Source of the DNA: Adiantum capillus-veneris
Taxonomy: Eukaryota; Streptophyta; Polypodiopsida; Polypodiales; Pteridaceae
Length of the DNA stretch: 64,000 nucleotides
Reading direction: 5' to 3'
Assembly: GCA_014529385.2 (NCBI GenBank)
Contig: CM043962.1
Span: 48,886,098-48,950,097, forward strand
Shown here: piece by piece, positions 1 to 12,344 of the stretch
Layout of the letters: each line of letters opens with the position of its first letter
How positions within the stretch are numbered: the first letter of the stretch is position 1
The notes under the pieces: generated by a model
What the model was told of the DNA's origin: nothing
What the model saw: the letters and a program-made list of their open reading frames with translations, nothing else
The model's database searches: none
Made by a program: the position numbers and the translations under genes

Positions 1-102
1 ATAAACGTTTAAAACACAAACTTTTTCTCACTTAAATGTATAACAAATTTTTTTATCAATGTACTAACCTTGATAACATTTATATTAAAAAAAAGTATTC
101 TT

Positions 103-193
103 GGGCATGTTGGTGAAGCTCGACAATTGCCAAAATGGGTTCGCGGTGCCAAGGACACATTTTGGCATAACTGTCCGGCTTCTCCAACATGCT
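103..193. repeat. Imperfect foldback (inverted repeat), miRNA-precursor-like
   Basis: The arm at 105-137 is nearly the reverse complement of the arm at 158-192, separated by a loop of about 20 nt. By eye the stem is about 33 bp with roughly four mismatches and a one-base bulge. The arms begin with GCATGTTGG and end with GCCAAAATG. The size and the even mismatch spread resemble a plant miRNA precursor or the ends of a tiny MITE. I recognise no known mature miRNA in either arm. Confidence 0.6.
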
Positions 194-487
194 TGAGAGC
201 CCTTTTTTAAAAAAATAAATGTGATCAATTATGTGATACACATTTTGAAAATATATAATAGTGAGAATCTTTTAAAGATGTCCCATAAGAGATAGGATCG
301 AGAAAAAGTGCACAAGCACAAGCACAACTGCAACACGCCACCATCGATGGTAGAAAGATTGTGAAGTCTGAGTTGCTTGTCGACGATAGTGGGAGCACCA
401 GTCAAGATGGTCATGACAATGAAAGGGCCACAAATGGGATGAGGGGGGCATGAAGGGGCATTATTTTTTACATACTGCAGTCACTTT
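194..487. other. AT-rich spacer, no gene seen
   Basis: Anonymous sequence between the foldback and the SINE candidate. The short open frames here have no recognisable motif. Confidence 0.5.
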
Positions 488-690
488 AAGAGTGTGCCTA
501 AGTGGTTTAGCACACCCAATAGAGTCAAACCCCAAAACTTTGGGGTTCGAACCCTCCTCCAAAGTTTTGGGTAGTGATCAGCTACATATGAGATCCTGAG
601 AGATGAGAATCGAGATCTTAGGGGATTCCTATGATTAAATCTACACTTTTTAACAAGTTGCTGATTTTATTAAAAAAACAAAAATTCTAC
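488..690 (+). mobile_element. tRNA-derived SINE candidate
   Basis: An A-box-like element lies at 495-505 (TGCCTAAGTGG) and a perfect B box at 544-554 (GGTTCGAACCC). They are 49 bp apart start to start, as in a tRNA-type RNA polymerase III promoter. The flanks do not fold into a complete tRNA. About 130 bp of unrelated body follow, ending in an A-rich stretch near 670-685. That is the structure of a tRNA-derived SINE. I could not find a clear target-site duplication, so the boundaries are approximate. A tRNA pseudogene with a long-variable-arm ancestor (Leu or Ser type) is the alternative. Confidence 0.5.
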
Positions 691-3296
<2,606 letters not shown>

Positions 3297-3503
3297 TCAA
3301 TAGAGAATCAACTTGACCGTGTGATGGAAAGTGTGGAGAAGGTCTGGGAAGTTGCGGAAAAACTTTTCAAACATCCATTTGGCATCCTCTCTAGGGTGGT
3401 CTTTGAAGGTCAAAAGATAGCGGTTATAAATCATGCCAATGCGTGTGGTGGTGGTCTTGTGATCAACTATTTGTGCAGGGATGATTTTTTCTTCTTGGTC
3501 CAC
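3297..3503 (-). pseudogene. Gypsy integrase C-terminal chromodomain remnant
   Basis: The minus-strand frame reads as the end of a Ty3/gypsy chromovirus polyprotein. A Pro-Ala-x-Ile-Val-Asp segment is followed by basic and aromatic residues and then the pattern F-K-D-H-P-R-E-D-A-K-W, which matches the L-V-K-W-K-x-x-P-x-E-x-A-T-W core of retroelement chromodomains. It ends with F-F-R-N-F-P-D-L. The family's key tryptophan and acidic positions are partly kept. The sequence just upstream (3,510-3,720 on the minus strand) reads like the expected integrase-to-chromodomain linker but has stops and shifts. No LTRs are attached, so this is an old fragment of an element unrelated to G2 below. The call rests on pattern similarity only. 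Confidence 0.5.
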
Positions 3504-3769
3504 AAGTGAAGGGGTGGATCCTCATAAATGTGATTAGGTAGGGGTCCTCTAAAAGGTCTTAAAAGACTAATGTGGAATGCATTCTGAATGTGTCAATGTG
3601 AAGAAAATTTTACTATCAAAATACACTACAAGGTTGTGTATCTTGTTTAAAAATGCTTGGGCATTACATCGTGACCCAAGACACAGTGACTATCCCATCA
3701 TGAGCTAAGGTAATGAAGAAAGGACCCATTTTTGTTGCGCAACATATCCTACATTTGATTGAGAAATTC

Positions 3770-3890
3770 AATTCAACAAAGTTGATAGGGTATTATCATT
3801 GATATATTATCATTGAGACACAATATTTCTCAATCAAATATTGAAATATTATCATTGAAATATTATCATTGAGACACAATGCACATATAC
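3770..3890. repeat. Short AT-rich direct repeats
   Basis: A motif of about 21 bp (atattatcattgagacacaat and variants) recurs three to four times in irregular tandem. It has no coding content. Confidence 0.7.
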
Positions 3891-5352
3891 GTACAATGAG
3901 GAAAAACCCACAAATTATTTATGCTATGCAAAAGGATTGTTTTGAATATGTTGGTGGAGAAAGTTCCCCAACTGGCATCTTTTTATCTTGATGTTGTGAG
4001 CTTCATTGTTTGTTAACGTTTTCTTCATCAAGTTTATGCTGATGTTGATCTTCTTTATTCACATTGTTGGTCCATTCTAATAAAGATGCAATCTCCATGG
4101 CGAATGGGGTACAATACACATACATTGCACTAGTGGTGCTCATTGATGATTTTTGTTGTTCATTTAGTGATGCTCTTATCCTAGTCACATGTAGTGTATC
4201 ACAAGTGATTGACGCATGTGTAGGCATAATATATTGGGTGCACATATTTATAGCACATGAGGAGGTCTTACCGGTTTCATGCCGACAGTGTCTAGTCCTT
4301 TGACAAAAGTGGGTACACATGCAAAATTATAAGTATACACATACAGATCAATTGTGATGTCGTAGTGGTGCACTAGTTTGATATACATAGCTTGGTTTGG
4401 TGCCTTTCCAAAAGTGGTGTGTGAAGGGGTCCTGCTATGTGAGAATGCAATCTTAAAAAATTTCAATGAAATATAGTCCCCAAAAAAATGAGGCCACATT
4501 GCAGCTACGAGCTTGTCGTGACTCGTGATTTGCAAATTGAGGTCGCTGGGGTCGTGAGCAGGACTGGGGCCAGCCGCCATCCGAGGTCAATGAGCAAACT
4601 TGGGTCATGTTGCAGGAGGCACCACTTGACAATGAGAAGGGGAGATGTGAGCTACACAATACATGGTGCGGATGGTGGTAGGCTAAGGGTCTGCGAGCAT
4701 CCAGGAATTATGGGTTAGCAGAGAGGTGTCGGAACTGGGAGCACGTAGCCACGAGGTGAATGATGATGGCGAGATGTTTGAGTGTGATGGGCTTCGATAG
4801 AGCTGCACCAAGATTGATGATGATGTGGGCAATTTGGCAGTTTGCATTGCGAACAGATAAGGGAGATGGGATTGATGGTTGTGCTAACGTGGGCAATCCC
4901 TCTGTTGACCTTCAATGTGAGGTTGTGAAACTCATGTTGATGGGGTTAGGGAAGCGCAATAGCGGGGATAGGTGGCGGGTGTTGCAGGGTCGACATGTGG
5001 GCAAAATTACACAGTGCAACAGTAATGGCATGGCAATGGCGGACTCAAGTAAAGTGCCGAACAGCAGCGGCGCATGGGCATTGGGCAATGATGACGTTGT
5101 GGTGGTGATGAGCAGGCTATGATGCGGCCAACCAGTAGTCAAGAATTGATGGTGATGCTAGGTAGCGGTCGTGATGTCCGACGGCTAAGTGGATTTCAAA
5201 ATTCTTCAATTTTGGTTGAGCGCCTGGGGTGAAATCCGGGCAATCCGGGCGGGCGCCCTCCTAGCCCTTTTTTTCCCCAACGGACAAACTCTTGGTCTTT
5301 TTTTTTTTCAGCAAAGGGCGAAGAAACATAAATTACAACTTCAACACCATAT
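3891..5352. other. Gene-free stretch, part GC-richer
   Basis: The stretch 4,480-5,260 is noticeably richer in G and C than its surroundings and holds frames open for up to 120 codons on both strands. None shows a recognisable domain. The composition hints at a different origin, perhaps a decayed transposon, but nothing identifies it. Confidence 0.4.
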
Positions 5353-5690
5353 CTAGATTATGACGACCAAAATATTGAAGACCATACCAAGTCTGGGAGA
5401 CTCTCCCATACAAAAGACCATACATTTCTTAGTTTGAAAGCACCACATAATCACAACATCATGCGATTCCGCCCCAAATGCATGAAGCGGATTGATCATG
5501 TCCTGCAATTTTTTCATAAACTCTCCTGCTTTAGACACAGTAGCATATGCTTCTTCTATTGCTTCCTTGTTTGCCGCAGTCATGTTGCAGATTTCTCTAC
5601 GTTTCCACTCATTGACTAGCGATCCCTGTTTTTCTTCAGACAGTGCAAGGTGCACTTTTTCTGCGTCCTGTGTAATTCTGTTCCATAGGT
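5353..5690 (-). other. Possible orphan exon, unrecognised
   Basis: A minus-strand frame from about 5,690 down to 5,353 encodes a charged, probably helical segment rich in Glu, Lys and Ala, with the pattern N-K-E-A-I-E-E-A-Y-A. It is more protein-like than the other short frames nearby. A TAA lies upstream in the same frame and several CAG acceptor-like sites occur near its start, so it could be an internal exon of a decayed or larger gene. I do not recognise the family. It could equally be chance. Confidence 0.25.
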
Positions 5691-5765
5691 AGTAGATGTT
5701 GATTTGGGAGATTTTCAGCCTTTAGCCTGCTTAGGGGTGGCTCCCACTTGAGTTTGTCCTCATAG

Positions 5766-5767
<2 letters not shown>

Positions 5768-5804
<37 letters not shown>
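5768..5804. repeat. (CA)n microsatellite
   Basis: About 18 perfect CA units, 35 bp before the C1 copia element. Confidence 0.97.
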
Positions 5805-5806
<2 letters not shown>

Positions 5807-5838
5807 GCTAACAATGCAATTAAAAGGGGGCTTATCTC

Positions 5839-6065
5839 TGTTGGAATTAGGGTTGCAGAGAAACTCACACAGCTTGGAGAAGACGAAGGAAGCTCAAGGC
5901 ACACAATAGAGATTATGTTACTTAGTGTGCAATGGAAAGATAGATAGCCCTAGAGTGATGGGCATATATACAATGCACGGGGGGAAAACCCTCCTAAAGA
6001 GGGAAAAACTGCCCCGGTGGTCCTAGTGTGTTCACACACATCATTACCACATGTATATGGTAACA
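5839..6065 (-). repeat. C1 3' LTR (227 bp)
   Basis: On the minus strand it starts TGTTACC and ends CCAACA, the TG...CA termini expected of an LTR. It is closely similar to the C3 LTRs (35,486-35,711 and 40,432-40,658) and to the C2 LTR. Confidence 0.93.
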
Positions 6066-6081
6066 AATCTCCCCTTGGAGT
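6066..6081 (-). promoter_or_regulatory. C1 polypurine tract
   Basis: The minus strand reads CCAAGGGGAGATT directly before the 3' LTR. This is the plus-strand DNA priming site for reverse transcription, and C2 and C3 have equivalents. Confidence 0.8.
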
Positions 6082-6098
6082 GATGCCGTGAACGAGAG

Positions 6099-7560
6099 CT
6101 AGCACATGAGTAAAGGGAAGTGCCATGCCCTATGGATATGATCAGCCCACAAAGGGGAGTAAGTCGAAAGCTTTGCGGAAAGCTTAAGCTTCTCACGAGA
6201 CAAATGCCTTTGTGAAAAGATCTGCAAGGTTGTCCGTGTTGGCACATAAGCCAAGTTGATCTCTCCTGCTGAGAGCCTCTCCCTGACATAGTGGTAATGC
6301 ACCTCAATGTGCTTTGTGCGAGCATGAAAAACTGGGTTCCTTGCAACTGCCAATACGCTCTGACTGTCAGTGTAGATAGTGTTGGCAGTGTCCTGTCCAA
6401 CACCCAAATCAGCCATAAGGCGTCTGAGCAAAACACACTCAACCGTAGCTGTGAAGACTGTCCTATACTCAGCCTCACAACTCGAAGTGGCCAAAGTAGG
6501 TTACTTCTTGCTCAACCATGATATACATGAACTGCCAAGCATGAAACAAAAACCACTTGTGGACACTCACGTGTCAAAACAACCAACCCGATTTGAGCAT
6601 GTAAGTCTGGCGGAAATGATCCCCCCTTGGGATAAAACAAGCCAAGATGTAAAGTGCCACTAAGGTAGCAAAAAATCCTCTTGACAGCCTGCCAATGCTT
6701 AGACCCTGGGCTATGCATAAATCTGCTAACTTGTGAGACTATAAACTGAATATCCGGCCTCGTGTTGCATAGCTAAGTGAGGCACCCAATAGCAGTTTGG
6801 TAAAGAGTGACATCAACAGGATCACCAGCGTCATGAAAACTCAATTTCAAACGTGTTTCCATGGGAATGGCAATAGGTTTGCAATCCTCAAGTCCAAACT
6901 TACATAGCAATGTCTCTATGTAACTTTTCTAAACGAGGCAATGCCACCATCACATTGCTTAAACTGTATACCCAAGTAATGATGCAACAGCCCCAAATCT
7001 TTCATTTTGAAAGTAGCATTCAAATCAGCCTTAAATTCAGTAATATGTCTCTCATTTGGTCCAGCGATCAACAAATCATCTACATAAAGAACCACAATGA
7101 GAAGTACATCACCCTCGCGCTTTACAAAAAAATGTGCTTTCTGTTGGACTGTTACGAAAGCCTTGTTTGACCAAATAAGTGTCAGCTTTCTCATACCAAG
7201 CACGAGGAGATTGCTTCAACCCATAGAAAGCCTTGTTACCTTTGCACACTTTGTCCTCTTGTCCTTTCGAGGCTGCATTACATAAACTTCCTCAAATATG
7301 TCACCATTCAAGAAAGCAGTAACAATATCTGATTGATGTACATCCCAACCAAAATGAGTTGCCAATGCACATAGAAAACGCACAATAGTCATACGACAAG
7401 TGGGAGAAAAAGTATCTTCATAATCTATGCCTTTTTGTTGTGCATAACCCTTTGCAACAAGTCGAGCCTTATGGCGATCGATCTCACCATCCGGTTTGCG
7501 TTTCAACTTCTAAACCCACTTCGTATGAATGGAATTTTTTCCAGGAGGCAAATCACATAA
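6099..7560 (-). pseudogene. C1 copia reverse transcriptase and RNase H
   Basis: Read on the minus strand. RT begins near 7,510 with the K-P-D-G-E-I-D-R-x-K-A-R-L-V-A-K-G-Y motif and the D-V-x-Q-S-D-I-V-T-A-F-L-N-G block. An intact Y-V-D-D catalytic box follows in the frame at 6,916-7,203. RNase H follows, with S-S-C-E-A-E-Y at the start of the frame 6,099-6,494 and a Y-T-D-S segment. These parts lie in at least four frames separated by stops and shifts. The copia polyprotein would normally be one frame, so this is a pseudogene. The start cannot be assigned because gag and pol are normally fused. Confidence 0.88.
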
Positions 7561-7575
7561 AGTCCATGGGTCATT

Positions 7576-8990
7576 TTATATAAGTGCATCATATTCTGAT
7601 TGCATGGTAGCCATCCAATTTTCTGAATTCTGTGCTTCATCAAAAGATAGAGGCTCTTCACCATCATGTAAGCTAGACACAGCCAAAGCATAACAATCTG
7701 ATGAATAAGATGCATCACGAGAGCCTAAACGAGTACAACTAGACAAAGGTGCATCAAATTTATAGTCATGCAATGTATGTACCAGCCATTTTGGCATACC
7801 TCTAGACTGCTCATTTTTAGCCCTTTCCTCATCAAGTACATCATGTACATCTGCATCAATAATAGGCTGATCTGTAACATTTTGAGAAACCCCCATAGGT
7901 TGTACATTTGCCTCATTGGAATTTACATTCGAACTTCCACCACTGAAAAGAGGAAACAAAGTGTCATAAATGTCATGTGAGCTTACATTACTGTCTCTAG
8001 TACATGACAGCAAGGGCTGAACAAAATCTTCCACAAACACTACATCCCGAGAAACCAGAATACGCTTTGTTTGCCGATGATACAACCTGTAACCTTTGCT
8101 TTCAGCACTATAACCAACAAAAATACATTTGACAGCCTTATCATCCAATTTTCTGTGCTGTGTTTGTGGCACCAAAGCATATGCCAAACAACCAAAAACA
8201 CGCAAATGTGCTCAATAGAAGGCTTTCTATCATGCCATGCTTCATATGGAGTAATAGACTGCAAAGCTTTCGTAGGACACTTGTTTAGTACATAAATGGC
8301 ACACATGATGGCCTCAAGCCAAAAAGAATGCGGCAAAGCTTGACTTTTGACCATACATCGTGCCATTTTCGTAAATGACCTGTTTTTCCCCTGAGCAACA
8401 CCATTTTGCTGAGGTGTATAAGGCATTGTACATTGGTGTTTTATCCCACGACTAGCCAGAAATGCATTAAATTCATGAGACATATACTCTCCCCCTCGAT
8501 TGGAACGGAGGGTGCCCATAGTACATTTCGATACATTTTCAGCCATAGCCAGAAATTGTTTGAAGCACATAAAAACTTTGGACTTCGCTTTAAGCAGAAA
8601 TACCCAAACATGCCTAGAGTAATCATCAATGAAAGTCACAAAGTAAAGGTAATTGCCCAAGGACGGAGTTTGCATGGGCCCATAAACATCACTATGCACA
8701 AGCTGCAACTGCATGTGGCCCTAACTGAACCATCGTTTAGAAACTTTAAAAACTGCATCTTACCCAAACTACAGCCTTCAAAAACATGTTTGATAGGTGC
8801 TTCCAGAGGCGGCAAAGAAGCAACCATATTAGATTTCTGCAAACGCAGCAAACTGGCAAAATTTAGATAACCAAAACGTGCATGCCAAAGTTTTGCATCT
8901 AAAATAGCCCTTGAATCTGCAACTGCCTTTGCAAAAAAATTTCCAGACTTGTCATACAAAGTGAGCTTATACAGCCCACGACACAAAAGC
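7576..8990 (-). pseudogene. C1 copia integrase with linker to RT
   Basis: On the minus strand, the integrase core carries V-H-S-D with the first catalytic aspartate. The second catalytic position reads R-S-N-R-G-G-E-Y, and the glutamate position reads G-V-A-Q-G-K-N. C3 has Asp and Glu at these two sites, so two of the three DDE residues are lost here. The upstream G-A-G-pre-integrase zinc region keeps W-H-A-R-F-G-Y. The downstream 209-codon frame (7,576-8,205) holds the variable integrase-to-RT linker with its F-G-C-L-A-Y start. The product cannot have been catalytic. Confidence 0.85.
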
Positions 8991-9905
8991 CCAGATGCAA
9001 CGATTTCATCACCAAAACTGAGATCATGAAATGTACATCTGTCATCCACAAATTTGACTACAAGTCCAAGTCTAGCAAGTGCAGATACAGAAAAAAGGTT
9101 CTTCTTGATCCCAAGTACATAAAGTGCATCAACAAGTGTGAAAGAATTGGCATTTGTAGCAGTAAGCACAATCTTTCCAACTCCCTGAACCAGATAAGAG
9201 GCATTGTTGACACAAGTGACTGAATTCCCATGAGGGACAGACTCGAGAGAGGTGAACAATTCACGATGTGAGGTAATGTGCTTGTAGCACCACTATCAAA
9301 ATACCACACATGTGAATCTACAGCAAGTAACATGCATGCATCATGGACAGCAGGATTGTAAGTGCACTCTGCACTAAAATCCCATTCTGCATCAACATCA
9401 GCATTACAGTCTCCTTTTACAAAAGACTCAACAATGACTGCATTTGTAGTGGAACCAGCATTTGCAGTGGAACCACCCTCTTTCTTCTTAGCCTCTTTGG
9501 CCTTCAACTTAGGACACTGCTTGATCAAGTGATCATTAGCTTTACAATAATGGCAACTCATCTTCTTTTTGCCCTTATCACCAGAAATTCCAGATGAATT
9601 GCTGCCAATAGAAGCATTAGGAACAGAATTTTTTCCACTCGCAGCAGAACCATAAGAAGTGGCTGCATTTTTGTTACCACCCTTTCTTTGAGAAGCAATA
9701 AAATCCTGTTCAATTGCACGTTGCCTAGTCCTGTTTTTTCTGGAAAGTGACTCTTGCAATAGCAATGTGCATAATGCATCAAACTAGTCTGCAAGTACTA
9801 GCGAAAGTCTGGTAAGAATCTGGTAAGGCATTAAGAACAGTCTGCACAAGGGAACTGTCGCAAATGACTTCACCTGTAGAAATAAGTTGCTCATTGATAT
9901 CCTTG
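8991..9905 (-). pseudogene. C1 copia protease and gag C-terminus
   Basis: On the minus strand, the nucleocapsid zinc knuckle reads C-H-Y-C-K-A-N-D-H-L-I-K-Q-C (C-X2-C-X4-H-X4-C) near 9,500-9,560. About 130 residues later the protease site W-Y-F-D-S-G-A-T is present. The gag capsid part survives only from about 9,905 downward, where it is fused directly to LTR sequence by the deletion described for C1. Frameshifts separate the knuckle from the capsid remnant. Confidence 0.85.
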
Positions 9906-10072
9906 GAACACAATAGAGAGTATGTTACTTTGTGTGCAATGCAAAGATAGATAGCCCTAGAGTGATGGGCGTATATACAATGCACGGGGAAAAAAACCTC
10001 CTAAAGAGGGGAAAAATGCCCCGGCAGTCCTAGTGTGTTCACACACATCACTACCACATGTATATGGTAACA
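9906..10072 (-). repeat. C1 truncated 5' LTR
   Basis: This is 167 bp of the 227-bp LTR. It begins inside the LTR at the deletion junction with gag and ends at the outer TGTTACC terminus (read on the minus strand). Confidence 0.9.
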
Positions 10073-10360
10073 ATATCCTCTGTTTTTAGAGCTTAAACCT
10101 GCAGTTGAATGCTTTTGAAGAGAAGAATTAGTGCACACACACAATATTCAAAATGACTATGAAAATAAATTAAGCCAAAAAATGCATAAAGTGGGAATAA
10201 GCTTACTAATTAAGCACACATCTATTGTAACTACTCTAGAAAGGGTAGTGGCCCGAGATATACACCAAGAACATGCCCAAAAACAAGAGCAATTAGCAAA
10301 TAGATCAATGGTGATTCTATTATGCAATGCATGGAAGTGTGATTAGCAATTGCAATGGCT

Positions 10361-10361
<1 letters not shown>

Positions 10362-10408
<47 letters not shown>
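10362..10408. repeat. (AG)n microsatellite
   Basis: About 23 perfect AG units. Confidence 0.97.
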
Positions 10409-10411
<3 letters not shown>

Positions 10412-10478
10412 AATGCAAGCTAGCATAGTGAGGATGCTTAGGATCTAAATTAGATTAGGAAACACTAATATAAGCCAT

Positions 10479-10860
10479 GTTCTGATACCAATTAATAGGT
10501 TAAGGTGGGTGGATTAGTGTACCATTTATGCAAATGGCATGCTTGGAGAGGTTAGTCTAGAGCTTGAGAAAGAGACTATTGCACAATACAATAGAGTATA
10601 ATTGCAAATGATAAACTTGCTTTTATTTAGCAGAATGTGCCTCTATATAGGCATATACAAAGGAGACAGCCTCTATATAGGCATATACAAAGGAGACAGC
10701 CGTTTGACACATGGGCATAATATGTGGTTGCCTATGCACAAATACAAGTGGTTGTACTTCACACAAGGGTTGTAAGAGGTCCTTCACATGGGTATTGACA
10801 CATGAGGTGGAAGGGGTTGTTCACACAAGAGATGCAACAAAAGCCCACATCCCAACATGC
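10479..10860 (-). mobile_element. Orphan LTR end with tRNA-Met primer-binding site
   Basis: On the minus strand, 10,490-10,479 reads TGGTATCAGAAC, one base from the TGGTATCAGAGC site complementary to the initiator tRNA-Met 3' end. The adjoining sequence above 10,491 would be a 5' LTR. It contains a TATA-like GCCTATATAGAGG element inside an exact 30-bp tandem duplication (10,641-10,670 and 10,671-10,700). No matching second LTR or coding region is nearby, so this is a truncated or solo remnant and its far end is a guess. Confidence 0.5.
10641..10700. repeat. Exact 30-bp tandem duplication
   Basis: Two identical 30-bp units, each containing CTATATAGGC. They lie within the orphan LTR. Confidence 0.95.
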
Positions 10861-12188
10861 ACCATAATTTTTGGTTGAAAGTTAATGTCAAGTCTGTTGG
10901 TGGGAATGAAACCTTAGAAAACTATTTCATTTTATTTTTATGAATACTTTAATTTCTTTTCTTTTTGAATGACATGTTTATTGCTTCGTTGGCTGCCAAC
11001 ATGCAGGGATTTTAGAGAGGAGCTACAACATGCTTTGAGGCGTTCACTGAAATGCATGTGGCATGCAGAGGCAATATATGCACATGCAAAGGTTTCAAGG
11101 CCCACCTTTAGAGTTCTAAAGCATGGGTAATAACCATAAGTTAAGATAACTATCAAAAAGATAACTGCCAAAAAGTACCGAGCAGAGAAGGATGATAAAA
11201 TGTTGAGGAAAAGTACGTTTGAGCTCGTTGGAAATTGGTATGTGCTATGTGTGTAAGAGATGCAAGACTGGCAAGCCCGCTTACAAACGGCTGGTCATAG
11301 ATGCTTCATACGGTGTACTTGAGTCTGGGAGGTAATCGCGGCCTTGACAAGATGAAAGGGGATGGTGACAATTGGAAAACTTTGGCTTGTACTAGACTAT
11401 AGGAGGTGAATCATCGGAGAGGCAGTTTAAAAAAAACAATGAGCACTACTGCAGTAAACGTCGACATGCAAAATTTTTTGGCCTCACTTTGTGGTGCAAA
11501 TTGCACCTGTAGGCACTCACTCAAAGGCAAGGCATAGTAGCTACAGATGTAGAGGGTGTAAACTTCAAGGCCAAGAAACTTATGGGCGCCATCAAATGGC
11601 TATCAACTTGCCAGCAACATCAAGGTCTTGTAACTCATGACTCATGAGCTACATGTTTGAACTTGCTACGGACTCACAGACTCTATTTAGCTTTTTGTTA
11701 GCTATTGCAAGATCTTGTCAGCCAACTACTATGCTTCCATGTGTTGGAACTTGATTTCTAAATTCTCAGACACGAGACCGCAGCCACTTTTGGCCGGCTT
11801 TTGCACTACATAATCTCTTTCTTAAGGAGGAAATTTGAGCTATCAGGTTTCAGTGCCTTACTACTCCTCACAAACTATGGTTTGACTAGCTTTGTCTAGC
11901 AGTTTAAGATTGCTCAACGGCCCTTCTACCATTTTGTACTTGCTCAATTGTCTCTATCCAACTTCATTATTGAGTATCAACATGCAAGTTTGACCATTTT
12001 CACTGGTGTATGCTATTGTCAATGCAGTCAAGGCCGAACAGCTACTATCCCCGCCTTCTAGTCCATGAACAAGAGTCATTTTTTCACTCTATGAGAGATC
12101 TGTCACCACAATGGGTCCCGCCTCTTTTTCTGTTTTTTGTGGACTTTAAGGCTTAGTCCTAAAAGCAGGTAGTGATGTTTCTTTCCAG
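10861..12188. other. Spacer, no gene seen
   Basis: I find no coding frame of note, no array and no recognisable element end between the orphan LTR and C2. Confidence 0.5.
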
Positions 12189-12344
12189 TGGTGGAAGTTC
12201 CAATGTAAATTCCAATGAGGCAAATGTACATCCTATGGGGATTTTGAAAATGTTATAGATCAGTCTATTACTGATGTAGATGTATGTGTTGTACTTGATG
12301 AGGAAAGGGCTGAGAATGAGCAGGCTAGAGGTGTGTGAAAATGG

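Larger units (their letters stand above)
5839..10072 (-). mobile_element. Ty1/copia LTR retrotransposon C1, 5'-deleted copy
   Basis: This is a minus-strand copia element of the same family as C2 and C3. The complete 3' LTR is at 5,839-6,065 and a partial 5' LTR at 9,906-10,072. Between them, read on the minus strand, lie gag remnant, CCHC knuckle, protease, integrase, reverse transcriptase and RNase H, the copia order. Compared with C3, about 0.9 kb is missing between gag and the LTR, removing the gag N-terminus, the primer-binding site and the inner 60 bp of the 5' LTR. The flanking 5-mers are ATCTC (5,834-5,838) and ATATC (10,073-10,077), an imperfect target-site duplication. Many stops and frameshifts show that it is dead. 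Confidence 0.93.

Noticed and set aside
4760-5122. 120-codon plus-strand frame in the GC-richer stretch
   Set aside because: No domain, and overlapping frames are open on the other strand. Composition alone explains it.
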